NCBI GenBank assembly: GCA_026388655.1
Contig: JAPLJI010000187.1
Coordinates: forward strand, 1 to 53,299
Source: Pseudomonadota bacterium
Lineage (GTDB): Bacteria > Desulfobacterota > JAPLJL01
Direction: 5' to 3'
Length of the DNA stretch: 53,299 nucleotides
In this document: in pieces, positions 42,346 through 49,901 of the stretch
Layout: every line of letters starts with the position of its first letter
Numbering within the stretch: the first letter of the stretch is position 1
Translations under genes and position numbers: made by a program
Notes under the pieces: generated by a model
What the model saw: only the letters and a program-made list of their open reading frames with translations
Told to the model about the DNA's origin: nothing
Databases searched by the model: none

Positions 42346-42652
42346 CGGTTATTAGCTCGATAGATAAAAATTCGCCAGTTGGCCCAGAGGGGATAACGCC
42401 AAGCCGGCCTGGTTTAATCTTAACCCCCGGACATTTGAACTATTCCCGGTTTTCGCAGTCAATTTTAATGAGAAAGCTTGAGGTTTGACAAGGAGTTTCT
42501 CCCTCATCCCTTCCTCTCCCCGGAGGAAAGGGGGCTCATCCTGCCCGTTCGGGGTCGAGGGAAGCGAAGCCGAAGAGGAAGGTGAAGGGAGGGACACGGG
42601 TTTGACAGGGAAAACCAGGGGACGGATAATAACCGGCAAGGAAATCGCGGAA
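42346..42652. other. 307-bp divergent intergenic region between mlaE and the FnIII/CFI-box gene
   Basis: Contains a plus-strand promoter (42602-42630) and, at ~42496-42585, a C/T-rich then GGGTCGAGGGAAGCGAAG-like segment. That segment resembles a dispersed motif also seen near 2275-2325 and 47005-47035. The mlaE promoter must lie here too, but none is clear. An open frame from 42485 into the next gene reads as repeat DNA and is rejected. Confidence 0.5.
42602..42630 (+). promoter_or_regulatory. sigma-70 promoter for the FnIII/CFI-box gene
   Basis: A perfect TTGACA at 42602-42607 and GATAAT at 42625-42630 with an ideal 17-nt spacer. Transcription would start ~42637, leaving AAGGAA (42639-42644) as the ribosome site for the ATG at 42653. 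This is the best promoter match in the window and supports that start. Confidence 0.65.
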
Positions 42653-43690
42653 ATGACAACCCAGAGAGGAATAAAAAATCTCGTCCTGGTTTTCAGCTTG
42701 GGGTTGTTTTTGGCCCTGCTTCCGAATACCGCCTGGGCCACCCTGACGGTTTCAATTCTGGAAGTAAGCCCCACTACGGCGATAATTACCAGCGAACAGC
42801 AGATCAATATCATCTGGAAAGCCACCAGTTCCGATAGCAGCTTCAGTTCCGGGGATTACCGGGTGGAATTGGGGGGAAACGGGACCTTCGGCAGCGGGAC
42901 TCTCCTGCAAACCGGAACGGCCACCGTGGACATTCAGGTTTCCACCACGCTTACCGCGAACCAAATCAGCGATGTCAACGACACTTACACGATTTTTATT
43001 ATCGTCGTCAATAGCACGGACGCTACCGACACCAATTTCACCGCGCAAACCATAACTTTATACAATCCCCCCCAGGCTCCTACTAACCTAACGGTCGAAT
43101 CGGGAGATACCAGATTAATGTTGAGCTGGACCCCCTCTCCCGACAGCAATGTCGATCATTATAATATTTATTATGGAACGATTTCCCGCACCGATTCGGC
43201 GTTCTCGAACTATTACAACGGCGGCGGTACCAAAGATTCGCCGATTAACGCGGGCAATGTGAGCAGTTACGTTCTGAGCGGATTGGAAAATGGTATTACT
43301 TATTATGTCACGGTTGAGACCGTTGACACCCAAGGAGCCAAAAGCGATTACTCCGATGAAGGCGGCGGGACTCCCGTGCAAACCTATGGCCTCGGGGATA
43401 TTTCCAATGAAAAGGGCGGCTGTTTCATCGCCACCGCCGCCTTCGGGGGAGATAATGATCCCCGGGTCCAAAGCCTGAGGAGCTTCCGGGACCGGGTTTT
43501 ATTATCGAACCGGCTGGGCCGATTCTGGGTGTATACGTACTACCAAATAAGCCCAGCCGCGGCTCGAATCCTGGCCCGGTCCTCGGTTCTCCGGTCTTTG
43601 GTGCGAGGCTTTTTAAACCCCGTGGTCTGGGGCGCCAGGCTGGTCATCCCGCCGGGACCTCCGGGCCGGCGGACGCCTGACCGCGAATAG
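42653..43690 (+). CDS. secreted fibronectin-type-III protein with C-terminal CFI-box domain
   Basis: A 345-residue protein. The signal peptide is LVLVFSLGLFLALLPNTAWA. A beta-rich N-terminal domain (~30-140) precedes one FnIII domain (~145-245: PPQAPTNLTVESGDTRLMLS, GLENGITYYVTVETVD). The C-terminus has the CFI-box pattern: GGCFIATAAFGG, then LRSFRDRVLLSNRLGRFWV and YYQISPAAARI. This C-terminal module occurs on surface proteins of many bacteria, sits near a hydrophobic end and is thought to be a sorting or anchoring signal; its enzyme is not known to me. It starts at the ATG matched by the promoter above. The next gene, a small barrel, follows immediately and may be its partner. Confidence 0.78.
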   Translation: MTTQRGIKNLVLVFSLGLFLALLPNTAWATLTVSILEVSPTTAIITSEQQINIIWKATSSDSSFSSGDYRVELGGNGTFGSGTLLQTGTATVDIQVSTTLTANQISDVNDTYTIFIIVVNSTDATDTNFTAQTITLYNPPQAPTNLTVESGDTRLMLSWTPSPDSNVDHYNIYYGTISRTDSAFSNYYNGGGTKDSPINAGNVSSYVLSGLENGITYYVTVETVDTQGAKSDYSDEGGGTPVQTYGLGDISNEKGGCFIATAAFGGDNDPRVQSLRSFRDRVLLSNRLGRFWVYTYYQISPAAARILARSSVLRSLVRGFLNPVVWGARLVIPPGPPGRRTPDRE

Positions 43691-43704
43691 TGCTGGAGAC
43701 ACGC

Positions 43705-44415
43705 ATGGAATTTTTTAAGGCTTCTTTCTTCCGATCCCAGGTTTTTCTCGTCCTTTTCCTTTTGGGGATCGGGATTCTCGGGCCCTTCACCTCCGCGAAG
43801 GCGGAGTCCAAGAAGTCGGCTTCTTACTCGCTGATGTTCGGACCGTTCCGGCCCGACAAGATCGTAGCCCGAGGCGATCAGGGGAATATCTCCTGGCGGA
43901 ATGTTTACGGGGGCGGCAATTCCCTCTTTTCCGGGGCGGAATGGGAAAAGGAAATCATCCAAAAATACGGGGTTCTGGCTGTCGGGGGAGGCGTGGGGTT
44001 TATCCGGGCCACCGGGAAAAGCTTGAAGAGCATTAATCCTCCCAAGACCTCCGCAGAATCCACCGAATTTCAGATCGCGCCGATCGGCTTGAATCTCACC
44101 TATCGGCTCGTTTATTTTGAAAATCAGTTCCTGGTTCCATACGGCCGAGCGGGCATGGATATTTATCTTTTTCGCGAACTGAAAGAGGGAGACACCGCCA
44201 TTTCCGGTTACCGGACCGGGTATCACTACGCTTTCGGGGGGGCTTTTCTCCTGGATTGGATGAGCCCGGGAAGCGCGGTTAATATGGACCTGGAGTGGGG
44301 GATTAACAATACCTACCTGATTTTCGAATATCGTTATTCGTTTGTTAAGCGATTTCCCATATGGACTGCATCGGCTTGCCGATGCAATGCATTAGTCCCT
44401 CCGTTGTCGGGATAA
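43705..44415 (+). CDS. small outer-membrane beta-barrel-like protein
   Basis: A 236-residue protein with a signal peptide (VFLVLFLLGIGILGPFTSAKA) and alternating amphipathic strands (LAVGGGVGFIRA, PIGLNLTYRLVYF, YGRAGMDIYLF, MDLEWGINNTYLIFEYRYSF). The barrel probably closes at EYRYSFVKR. The last ~20 residues (WTASACRCNALV region) are translated from a palindromic repeat at 44368-44428, so the true gene may have lost its original end. It begins 15 nt after the CFI-box gene stop. I chose the ATG at 43705 over a GTG at 43690 that overlaps the previous stop. Family unknown. Confidence 0.65.
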   Translation: MEFFKASFFRSQVFLVLFLLGIGILGPFTSAKAESKKSASYSLMFGPFRPDKIVARGDQGNISWRNVYGGGNSLFSGAEWEKEIIQKYGVLAVGGGVGFIRATGKSLKSINPPKTSAESTEFQIAPIGLNLTYRLVYFENQFLVPYGRAGMDIYLFRELKEGDTAISGYRTGYHYAFGGAFLLDWMSPGSAVNMDLEWGINNTYLIFEYRYSFVKRFPIWTASACRCNALVPPLSG

Positions 44416-44428
44416 ACAAGCTAATGCA
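44368..44428. repeat. nested palindromes overlapping a gene end
   Basis: GCATCGGC (44368-44375), TT, GCCGATGC (44378-44385) form an 8-bp hairpin. TGCATTAG (44388-44395) pairs with CTAATGCA (44421-44428) as a second inverted repeat. The element includes the stop codon of the barrel gene. Confidence 0.7.
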
Positions 44429-44510
44429 CTCCATAAAAGTAATAAAATTTAGCTTTCAATAATTTCGAGCAGTTTTTCGCTGAAAACATCCTTAATTATT
44501 AAAAAAGAAG

Positions 44511-45119
44511 TTGCCGCGCAATATCCGCCTTACCCTCCAGTATGATGGCACCGATTATCACGGCTGGCAGTTTCAACCCAACGCGGTCACCGTCCAGGAA
44601 GTAATCGAGCTTACCTTGCTCCGGGTGATTGGTTACCCCGTGCGTCGGGTTTTAGCCAGCGTAGAGGCCGCTCCCGATTTCAATTCCCGGAAGATGGCCC
44701 GGAGCAAAACCTACCGGTACTTTATTTTCCGGCGCCCGGAGCCGTCTCCCTGGATCTTTCGCTATTCCTGGCACCTGACCTCGAATCTCGACGCAGAAGC
44801 GATGACGGGGGCCGCGCAGAATTTGGTGGGGAAACACGATTTTTCCGCGTTTCAGGCTTCCGATTGCAGCGCCCGGACCAGTATCAGGTCGGTTTATAGT
44901 TTTCGGATCTGGGTTAAGGAGAACCTGATGGCCTTCGAGGTTGCCGCCGAGGGGTTTCTCAAGCATATGGTCCGAAACATGGTCGGCACGTTGATCGAGG
45001 TGGGCAAAGGCAGATTGCGCCCGGAAGAGGTCCAGAGAATTCTGGCATCGGGCGACCGGAGAGAGGCTGGTCCAAACATTCCCGCCCGGGGTTTGTTTCT
45101 CTGGAAGGTCGATTACTGA
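44511..45119 (+). CDS. truA: tRNA pseudouridine synthase TruA with catalytic segment missing
   Basis: A 202-residue protein that is clearly TruA at both ends: RLTLQYDGTDYHGWQFQPN and, after the gap, ARSKTYRYFIFRRP, FSAFQASD and VRNMVGTLIEVGKGR. TruA makes pseudouridine at positions 38-40 of tRNAs. The usual length is ~245-270. Between Ser50 (44658-44660) and Val51, the segment GRTDAGVHA with the catalytic Asp and ~45-55 residues is absent, while the frame is kept. As read, the product should lack activity. This may be a real in-frame deletion, an assembly collapse, or a pseudogene. The start is a TTG with a weak site. Confidence 0.75.
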   Translation: MPRNIRLTLQYDGTDYHGWQFQPNAVTVQEVIELTLLRVIGYPVRRVLASVEAAPDFNSRKMARSKTYRYFIFRRPEPSPWIFRYSWHLTSNLDAEAMTGAAQNLVGKHDFSAFQASDCSARTSIRSVYSFRIWVKENLMAFEVAAEGFLKHMVRNMVGTLIEVGKGRLRPEEVQRILASGDRREAGPNIPARGLFLWKVDY

Positions 45120-45204
45120 TATTCGGTTTAATCTCAGGAGAAGGATTTTAATTTTTTCATTTTCCCGGGAATGGATAGAGAAATTACGGTTCAGGGGCTT
45201 TTTG

Positions 45205-45234
45205 TTGACATTTTTTCCTGCTTTGATACATTAT
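45205..45234 (+). promoter_or_regulatory. candidate sigma-70 promoter for the AMIN-OmpA gene
   Basis: A perfect TTGACA at 45205-45210 and CATTAT at 45229-45234, spacer 18 nt. It lies ~60 nt upstream of the ATG at 45296, within an AT-rich region. Confidence 0.45.
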
Positions 45235-45295
45235 TATAAAGATTACGCTAACTTATAATATTTTGCTTGAATATTTTTTAGTCCAGGGGGAAATT

Positions 45296-46783
45296 ATGAG
45301 AAAGAGATCCGGAAAAAGATATGGTTTTTTGCCAACCATCACTTTTCTCTCAAGTTTGTTCTTCCTGGTCGCGGGATTATTTCTCGGCAACTCGATCGCC
45401 AAGGATGCGGGGTTGAACCAGGTGACAAGCATCAAGGCCAAGTCCACCAAGGATTCCACTGAAATCACGATAAAAAGTAAGGGAGAATCTAACTACACCG
45501 ATTACCGGTTGGAAGGCCCTTCCCGGGTCATGATTGATATATCCAAGGCCAATGTAAAAGATGTAAAAAAATCCGTTTCGGACGACGGCTTTGTGAAAGA
45601 GGTCAAGGTCACCCAACTGGGGGAAGAAAATGACAACCTGGGTCGGATTGAGATTGTCTTGGCGAAAAGCTTGAAATACCAGGTTCGGAAGGATGGAAAC
45701 GTATTAAAGGTTTCGATTGAGCATCAGGAAGAGGCCGCGCCAACCCAGTCCGCTCCCGCTGGTCCTCCGGCCGGGGAAACGCCAGCCGAGGTCCCGCCCC
45801 TGGCCGAACCCGGGGCGGGGGTTCCGCCGTTGGAAGAGGCTCCCTCATTCGGGGAAAACCCGGAATCCCTCGCTGGCGCTCCGCCGGCTTTGCCTTTGGA
45901 GGCGGCTCCCGTGGCTCCGGAAGCTGCTCCGCCTGCGGTCCCGGAACCTTTCCCGGAAGTGGCCGCGCTCCCGGCCGTTCCAGTTCCTCCGGTGGAAGCG
46001 CCGCCCTTGGCTTCGGAAATTCCGGAAGCTGCTCCGCCTGCGGTCCCGGAACCTCTCCCGGAGGATGCCGCGCTCCCGGCCGTTCCAGTTCCTCCGGTAG
46101 AAGCGCCGCCCTTGGCTCCGGAAGTTCCAGCGGCCGCTCCGCCGGCCCCGGTGATCGTTCCCGCTCTCGTGCCGGAAGCAGCTCCCGCGGCCCCGGAGGT
46201 TGCCCCGGCCCCCGAAGAGGCAGCGGCTCCGCCGGCGCCTGAGGTGGCGGAGGCCCCGCCGGCCCCGGTGATCGTTCCCGCTCCCCTGCCGGAGGCAGCT
46301 CCCCCGATGGTGCCTGAGGCCAAACCGGTGGCCCCGGAACCGGTCAGGGTCGCCGCGGTTCCGGTCGCTCCACCGCCCCGGCCGGTAGCGCAAATGTCCC
46401 CTCGGGAAGAGATCAAAAAACTGGCCTGGATCTCCGGGAACAAAATTGAGCTGGCCGAGCCGATCAAATTTCTGCTAAATGAAGCCGTAATTCTTCCGGA
46501 ATCGCTTCCGGTGGTTAACTATGTTTTGAAGGTAATGCAGGAAAATCCGGGCCTTAAAGTCCGGGTTGAGGGACATACGGATGATGAAGGTCCGGCCCGG
46601 TACAACCAGGAACTTTCAGAATATCGCTCCATCTGGATCAAGATTTTCCTCATGGCTCGGGGAATCACTGCCGACCGGATTCAGGTCTTCGGATTCGGCA
46701 AGTCCCGGCCGGTGGCCAGCAACACCACCCCGGCCGGGAGGGAAAAGAACCGGAGAGTTGAACTCCGGATCATCGGAAGGTAA
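45296..46783 (+). CDS. secreted AMIN-domain / OmpA-domain protein
   Basis: A 495-residue protein with a long n-region and hydrophobic stretch (FLSSLFFLVAGLFLGNSIA), so secreted or anchored. Residues ~45-140 match an AMIN-like domain (DYRLEGPSRVMIDISKANV, KYQVRKDGNVLKVSIE), which targets cell-wall or secretin complexes. A ~220-residue Pro/Ala/Glu-rich spacer with tandem repeats follows. The C-terminus (~380-495) is an OmpA peptidoglycan-binding domain (VEGHTDDEGPARYNQEL, NRRVELRI). The start is the ATG behind AGGGGGAA (45285-45292); an in-frame TTG at 45263 is rejected. It probably spans periplasm to peptidoglycan, with the spacer as a stalk. No direct partner is next to it. Confidence 0.85.
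   Translation: MRKRSGKRYGFLPTITFLSSLFFLVAGLFLGNSIAKDAGLNQVTSIKAKSTKDSTEITIKSKGESNYTDYRLEGPSRVMIDISKANVKDVKKSVSDDGFVKEVKVTQLGEENDNLGRIEIVLAKSLKYQVRKDGNVLKVSIEHQEEAAPTQSAPAGPPAGETPAEVPPLAEPGAGVPPLEEAPSFGENPESLAGAPPALPLEAAPVAPEAAPPAVPEPFPEVAALPAVPVPPVEAPPLASEIPEAAPPAVPEPLPEDAALPAVPVPPVEAPPLAPEVPAAAPPAPVIVPALVPEAAPAAPEVAPAPEEAAAPPAPEVAEAPPAPVIVPAPLPEAAPPMVPEAKPVAPEPVRVAAVPVAPPPRPVAQMSPREEIKKLAWISGNKIELAEPIKFLLNEAVILPESLPVVNYVLKVMQENPGLKVRVEGHTDDEGPARYNQELSEYRSIWIKIFLMARGITADRIQVFGFGKSRPVASNTTPAGREKNRRVELRIIGR
45920..46129 (+). repeat. two tandem 105-bp repeats in the AMIN-OmpA spacer
   Basis: Unit 1 at 45920-46024 and unit 2 at 46025-46129 encode almost identical 35-residue Pro/Ala-rich segments (opening EAAPPAVPEP). 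A looser duplication of PPAPVIVPA-type sequence lies at ~46137 and ~46257. In-frame copy number may vary. Confidence 0.85.
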
Positions 46784-47155
46784 GTCCAAGCCGGATCCAA
46801 TTTTTTGAATCGGTTTCCGGATTCTCGCCCGCGGGTCGAAGGAAGGCTGGTTTTTTTTATTCAACCCGAAGTCTTTAGGGGTCGGTTTTGAGTTCCAGCC
46901 TTGAGTCCGTGGCCAAAAAAACATCTCAAATTCTTATGGGCCGACTTCGGATCTAGGATTTATCCCATCCATCCAGGGTTTTTATCTCGAGAAACCGTTC
47001 AGGATTGAGGGAAACGAAGTCGAAGGACTGACGATTCCGGACTTCTCCATGAATTGACTTTAAACCTCAGAATTGGGACTGCGGATTTCAGGATTCGGAC
47101 GGGGAACGTAAGGCTTGCGATTTTCAAAATATTTTCCCCGGGGAGATAAATTTTA
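46784..47155. other. 372-bp gap with little structure
   Basis: No gene seen. It includes a T-rich run near 46849-46858, not preceded by a clean stem, and a segment ~47005-47035 with GAGGGAAACGAAGTCGAAGG. That segment resembles dispersed motifs near 2275-2325 and 42550-42575. GGGGAG at 47139-47144 may act as ribosome site for mtnA. Confidence 0.5.
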
Positions 47156-48178
47156 ATGATTCCGGCCATGGATTGGAAGAATGAGGTTTTTTTGCTTCTG
47201 GATCAGAGGCTTCTGCCCAATCAAGTCGTTTACCGGGAGTGCCGGACCTGGAATGAAGTGGCGGAGGCGATCAAGGAAATGGTGGTCCGGGGCGCTCCCG
47301 CGATCGGGATCGCCGCCGCTTTCGGGGTGGCCCTGGCGGCCCTGCGGGCCGGGGCTCCCGGCCGGATAATTCCGGAGATCGAACGCGCCATTTCCGGTTT
47401 GCGTTCCACTCGTCCGACGGCCCGGAATCTATTCTGGGCCCTGGAAAGAATGGAAAAAATCGCCAAAACCTCGGGAGCGGCGCCCGCGGATTTGCCTCCG
47501 CTGCTTCTGGACGAGGCCCGGAAAATTCTCGCCGAGGATATCGAAGCCAACCGGCGGATCGGGGAATTCGGGAACCAGGTGGTTCCGGATCCGGCCCGGA
47601 TTCTGACCCATTGCAATGCCGGGGCCCTGGCCACGGGCGGCTTTGGGACCGCCCTGGGGGTCATCCGAGCCGCGGCGGCTTCCGGGAAAAAGATCCAAGT
47701 CATCGCCGATGAGACCCGCCCCCTTTTCCAGGGCGCCCGGCTGACGGCCTGGGAATTAAAGGAGGAGGGATTGCCGGTAAAGGTTATCACGGACGGAGCC
47801 GCCGGATTTTTCCTGTCCCGGAGAGAGATAGATTTGATCATCGTGGGCGCCGACCGGATTTCCGCCAACGGCGATACGGCCAACAAGATCGGAACCTACT
47901 CGCTGGCGGTTTTAGCGCAGGCGCATCAGGTCCCATTTTACGTGGCCGCCCCCACTTCCACGATTGACTTGAGCCTGGCCCGAGGGGACTTGATCCCGAT
48001 CGAGGAGCGCCCGGCGGGGGAGGTGGAGTCCTGGGCGGGCGAGCGGATAGTTCCCACGGGGGTTCCGGTCGGCAATCCGGCCTTCGACGTGACCCCGGCG
48101 CGTTTAATCACCGCCATTATCACCGAGCGCGGGGTGGTCCGTCCGCCTCTGGAAGAGGGGATCCGCCGGCTTTTTTAA
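47156..48178 (+). CDS. mtnA: S-methyl-5-thioribose-1-phosphate isomerase
   Basis: A 340-residue enzyme of the methionine salvage pathway, related to eIF2B subunits, converting methylthioribose-1-phosphate to the ribulose form. Motifs are AIKEMVVRGAPAIGIAAAFG, THCNAGALATGGFGTALGV with the catalytic Cys, VIADETRPLFQGARLTAWEL, IVGADRISANGDTANKIGTY with the catalytic Asp, and VPVGNPAFDVTPARLI. Length is normal. No other salvage genes are nearby. It ends just before the promoter for the DUF4388 pair. Confidence 0.95.
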   Translation: MIPAMDWKNEVFLLLDQRLLPNQVVYRECRTWNEVAEAIKEMVVRGAPAIGIAAAFGVALAALRAGAPGRIIPEIERAISGLRSTRPTARNLFWALERMEKIAKTSGAAPADLPPLLLDEARKILAEDIEANRRIGEFGNQVVPDPARILTHCNAGALATGGFGTALGVIRAAAASGKKIQVIADETRPLFQGARLTAWELKEEGLPVKVITDGAAGFFLSRREIDLIIVGADRISANGDTANKIGTYSLAVLAQAHQVPFYVAAPTSTIDLSLARGDLIPIEERPAGEVESWAGERIVPTGVPVGNPAFDVTPARLITAIITERGVVRPPLEEGIRRLF

Positions 48179-48179
48179 C

Positions 48180-48208
48180 TTGAGCCGGAATTATTATCAG
48201 AATATAAT
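48180..48208 (+). promoter_or_regulatory. sigma-70 promoter for the DUF4388-J-TPR pair
   Basis: TTGAGC at 48180-48185 and a perfect TATAAT at 48203-48208 with a 17-nt spacer. The leader to the ATG at 48249 would be ~33 nt. It starts right after the mtnA stop. Confidence 0.55.
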
Positions 48209-48248
48209 TTGCCAGGGGTAGAACTAACGCCCGGGACGGAAGATTCTC

Positions 48249-49901
48249 ATGGAAACGGTTTCCTCTGCCAGCATCACGGAGATTTTAAACCCTCCCCTGA
48301 TTGGGGATCTACGCAACCATCCCCTGCCTTTTGTCCTGGGCCGGATCGGGCGGGAACGGCTGGATGGTTATCTCCGGTTCAAACGCGGGGACATGAAAAA
48401 GGAAATTGTTTTTAAGGGCGGGGTCTCGCTGGAAATCAAGTCCAACATTGTCAACGAGTGTCTGGGCCGTTATTTGCAGCGGGTCGGGAAAATCAGCGGT
48501 TCGGTTTACGAGGAATCCCTCCGGATTATGAGCGCGGAGGGCAAGAAGCAGGGCGAGGTCCTGCTGGCCATGGGCAAGGTTTCACCTCACGAGCTTCCCG
48601 GGTTCCTGAGGCAGCAGGCTTGGGAAAGGTTCATCGACCTTTTCAGCTGGAGTGAAAGCGCCTACCGTTTTTTTCCGAACTCCGAGATCAAGGCACCCGA
48701 GATTTCCATGGGCCTGGAGCTTTCCGCCCTGATTTACGAGGGAGTCGCGACCCGCTTTCCCAAGGAAAGAATCCAGGTCTTTCTGGAAAGTTACCGGAGC
48801 CAGCCTTTGATGCGGTCTGACCGGCAAACCCTGAACTTTGACGGGAGCCGGTTAAAGCTTTCCGACCGCCGCATCCTCAAGGCCATCGACGGAAAGAACC
48901 AGGTGGGAAACCTTTTGGACCGCTTTGGTTCCGAGGCCCAGGTCCTCCTTTACACCCTGATCGTCACCGGCATCCTGGTTCCGCTTCTTCCGCCCCGCGT
49001 CGAGGGTGAAATCCCCCGGACCGTGACCGCCCCCAGGGAAACCCCGGCCTCGATACCGTCACCGCCGGTTTCGCCCGCTCCCGGGTCCGGGAAAAAGGCG
49101 TCCACGGTTTCCGCGCTAAAGGAGACGGAGGCGGAAGAAAAGTCGGCCGCCTCGCCCGCGGAGGCTTTCGATGATTTGCGGAAAACCTATGATCAGCTGC
49201 GCGACCAGGATTGCTTCGGGATTCTGGGGTTGAAATCCGACGCGGATCCGGCCCGGATCAAGCAGTCGTATTTCCGCCTGGCCCGCAAATATCATCCGGA
49301 CCGCTTCTCGGTTTTCGAAAACGAAGAAATCAAGAAGCTGTCCAACGCGGTTTTCGCCCTGGTTTCGCAGGCTTTCACCACCATCGGCAGCGAAGAGGAG
49401 CGGAAAAAATACCTGGAGTCCCTCCGGACGGCCGAGAAACAGGCCGATCTGGAAAAGGGGGCGGAGAAGCTGGTCAACGCCGAATTGCAGTATCAGAAAG
49501 GCGAGATGTTTTTGAAGCAGAAGGAGTATGATCAGGCCATCCAAGCCCTGGAATGGTCGCTGAAACTCAATCCGGAGGAGCCCGAATACCGGATGACCCT
49601 GGGCTGGGCGATCTACAAGAAATATTCCACGCCGCCGGCCGAAGAGGGTAAAATCAGGGAAGCGACCAAATTGATCAAACAGGCGATCGAGCGCAATCCC
49701 CGACTGGACAAAGGTTGGTATTACCTGGGCTTGATCGGCAAGATGGCGGGGCGGGAAGAAGAGTCTTTCCAGTATTTTTCCCGAGCCCTGGAGGTTAACC
49801 CGCAGGCGCTGGAGGCCCAGCGGGAGCTGAGGGTTTTTGAGATGCGGAAACAGAAGACGGAAGAGAAGAAGAGCACATTCAGCCGTCTCTTTAAACGTTA
49901 A
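48249..49901 (+). CDS. DUF4388, J-domain and TPR protein (paralogue 1)
   Basis: A 550-residue cytoplasmic protein without signal or membrane helix. Residues ~20-120 form a DUF4388 (PATAN-type) domain, with GYLRFKRGDMKKEIVFKGG and NIVNECLGRYLQR. Helices and a winged-helix-like part follow, then a Pro-rich linker (~255-300). A J domain (~315-385) has the Hsp70-activating motif intact: YHPD at 348-351. The C-terminal TPR region (~405-530) ends with a basic tail. Such proteins are known from myxobacteria and relatives as putative regulators. The stop overlaps the start of paralogue 2 (TAATG), so the two are coupled. Confidence 0.8.
   Translation: METVSSASITEILNPPLIGDLRNHPLPFVLGRIGRERLDGYLRFKRGDMKKEIVFKGGVSLEIKSNIVNECLGRYLQRVGKISGSVYEESLRIMSAEGKKQGEVLLAMGKVSPHELPGFLRQQAWERFIDLFSWSESAYRFFPNSEIKAPEISMGLELSALIYEGVATRFPKERIQVFLESYRSQPLMRSDRQTLNFDGSRLKLSDRRILKAIDGKNQVGNLLDRFGSEAQVLLYTLIVTGILVPLLPPRVEGEIPRTVTAPRETPASIPSPPVSPAPGSGKKASTVSALKETEAEEKSAASPAEAFDDLRKTYDQLRDQDCFGILGLKSDADPARIKQSYFRLARKYHPDRFSVFENEEIKKLSNAVFALVSQAFTTIGSEEERKKYLESLRTAEKQADLEKGAEKLVNAELQYQKGEMFLKQKEYDQAIQALEWSLKLNPEEPEYRMTLGWAIYKKYSTPPAEEGKIREATKLIKQAIERNPRLDKGWYYLGLIGKMAGREEESFQYFSRALEVNPQALEAQRELRVFEMRKQKTEEKKSTFSRLFKR

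Noticed and set aside
42485-42652. Upstream extension of the FnIII/CFI-box gene
   Set aside because: A strong promoter lies inside it and a signal peptide begins only at the ATG at 42653.
45724-46467. Gly/Ser-rich open frame on the minus strand
   Set aside because: It is the complement of the Pro/Ala/Glu-rich spacer of the AMIN-OmpA gene; low complexity and no signal.
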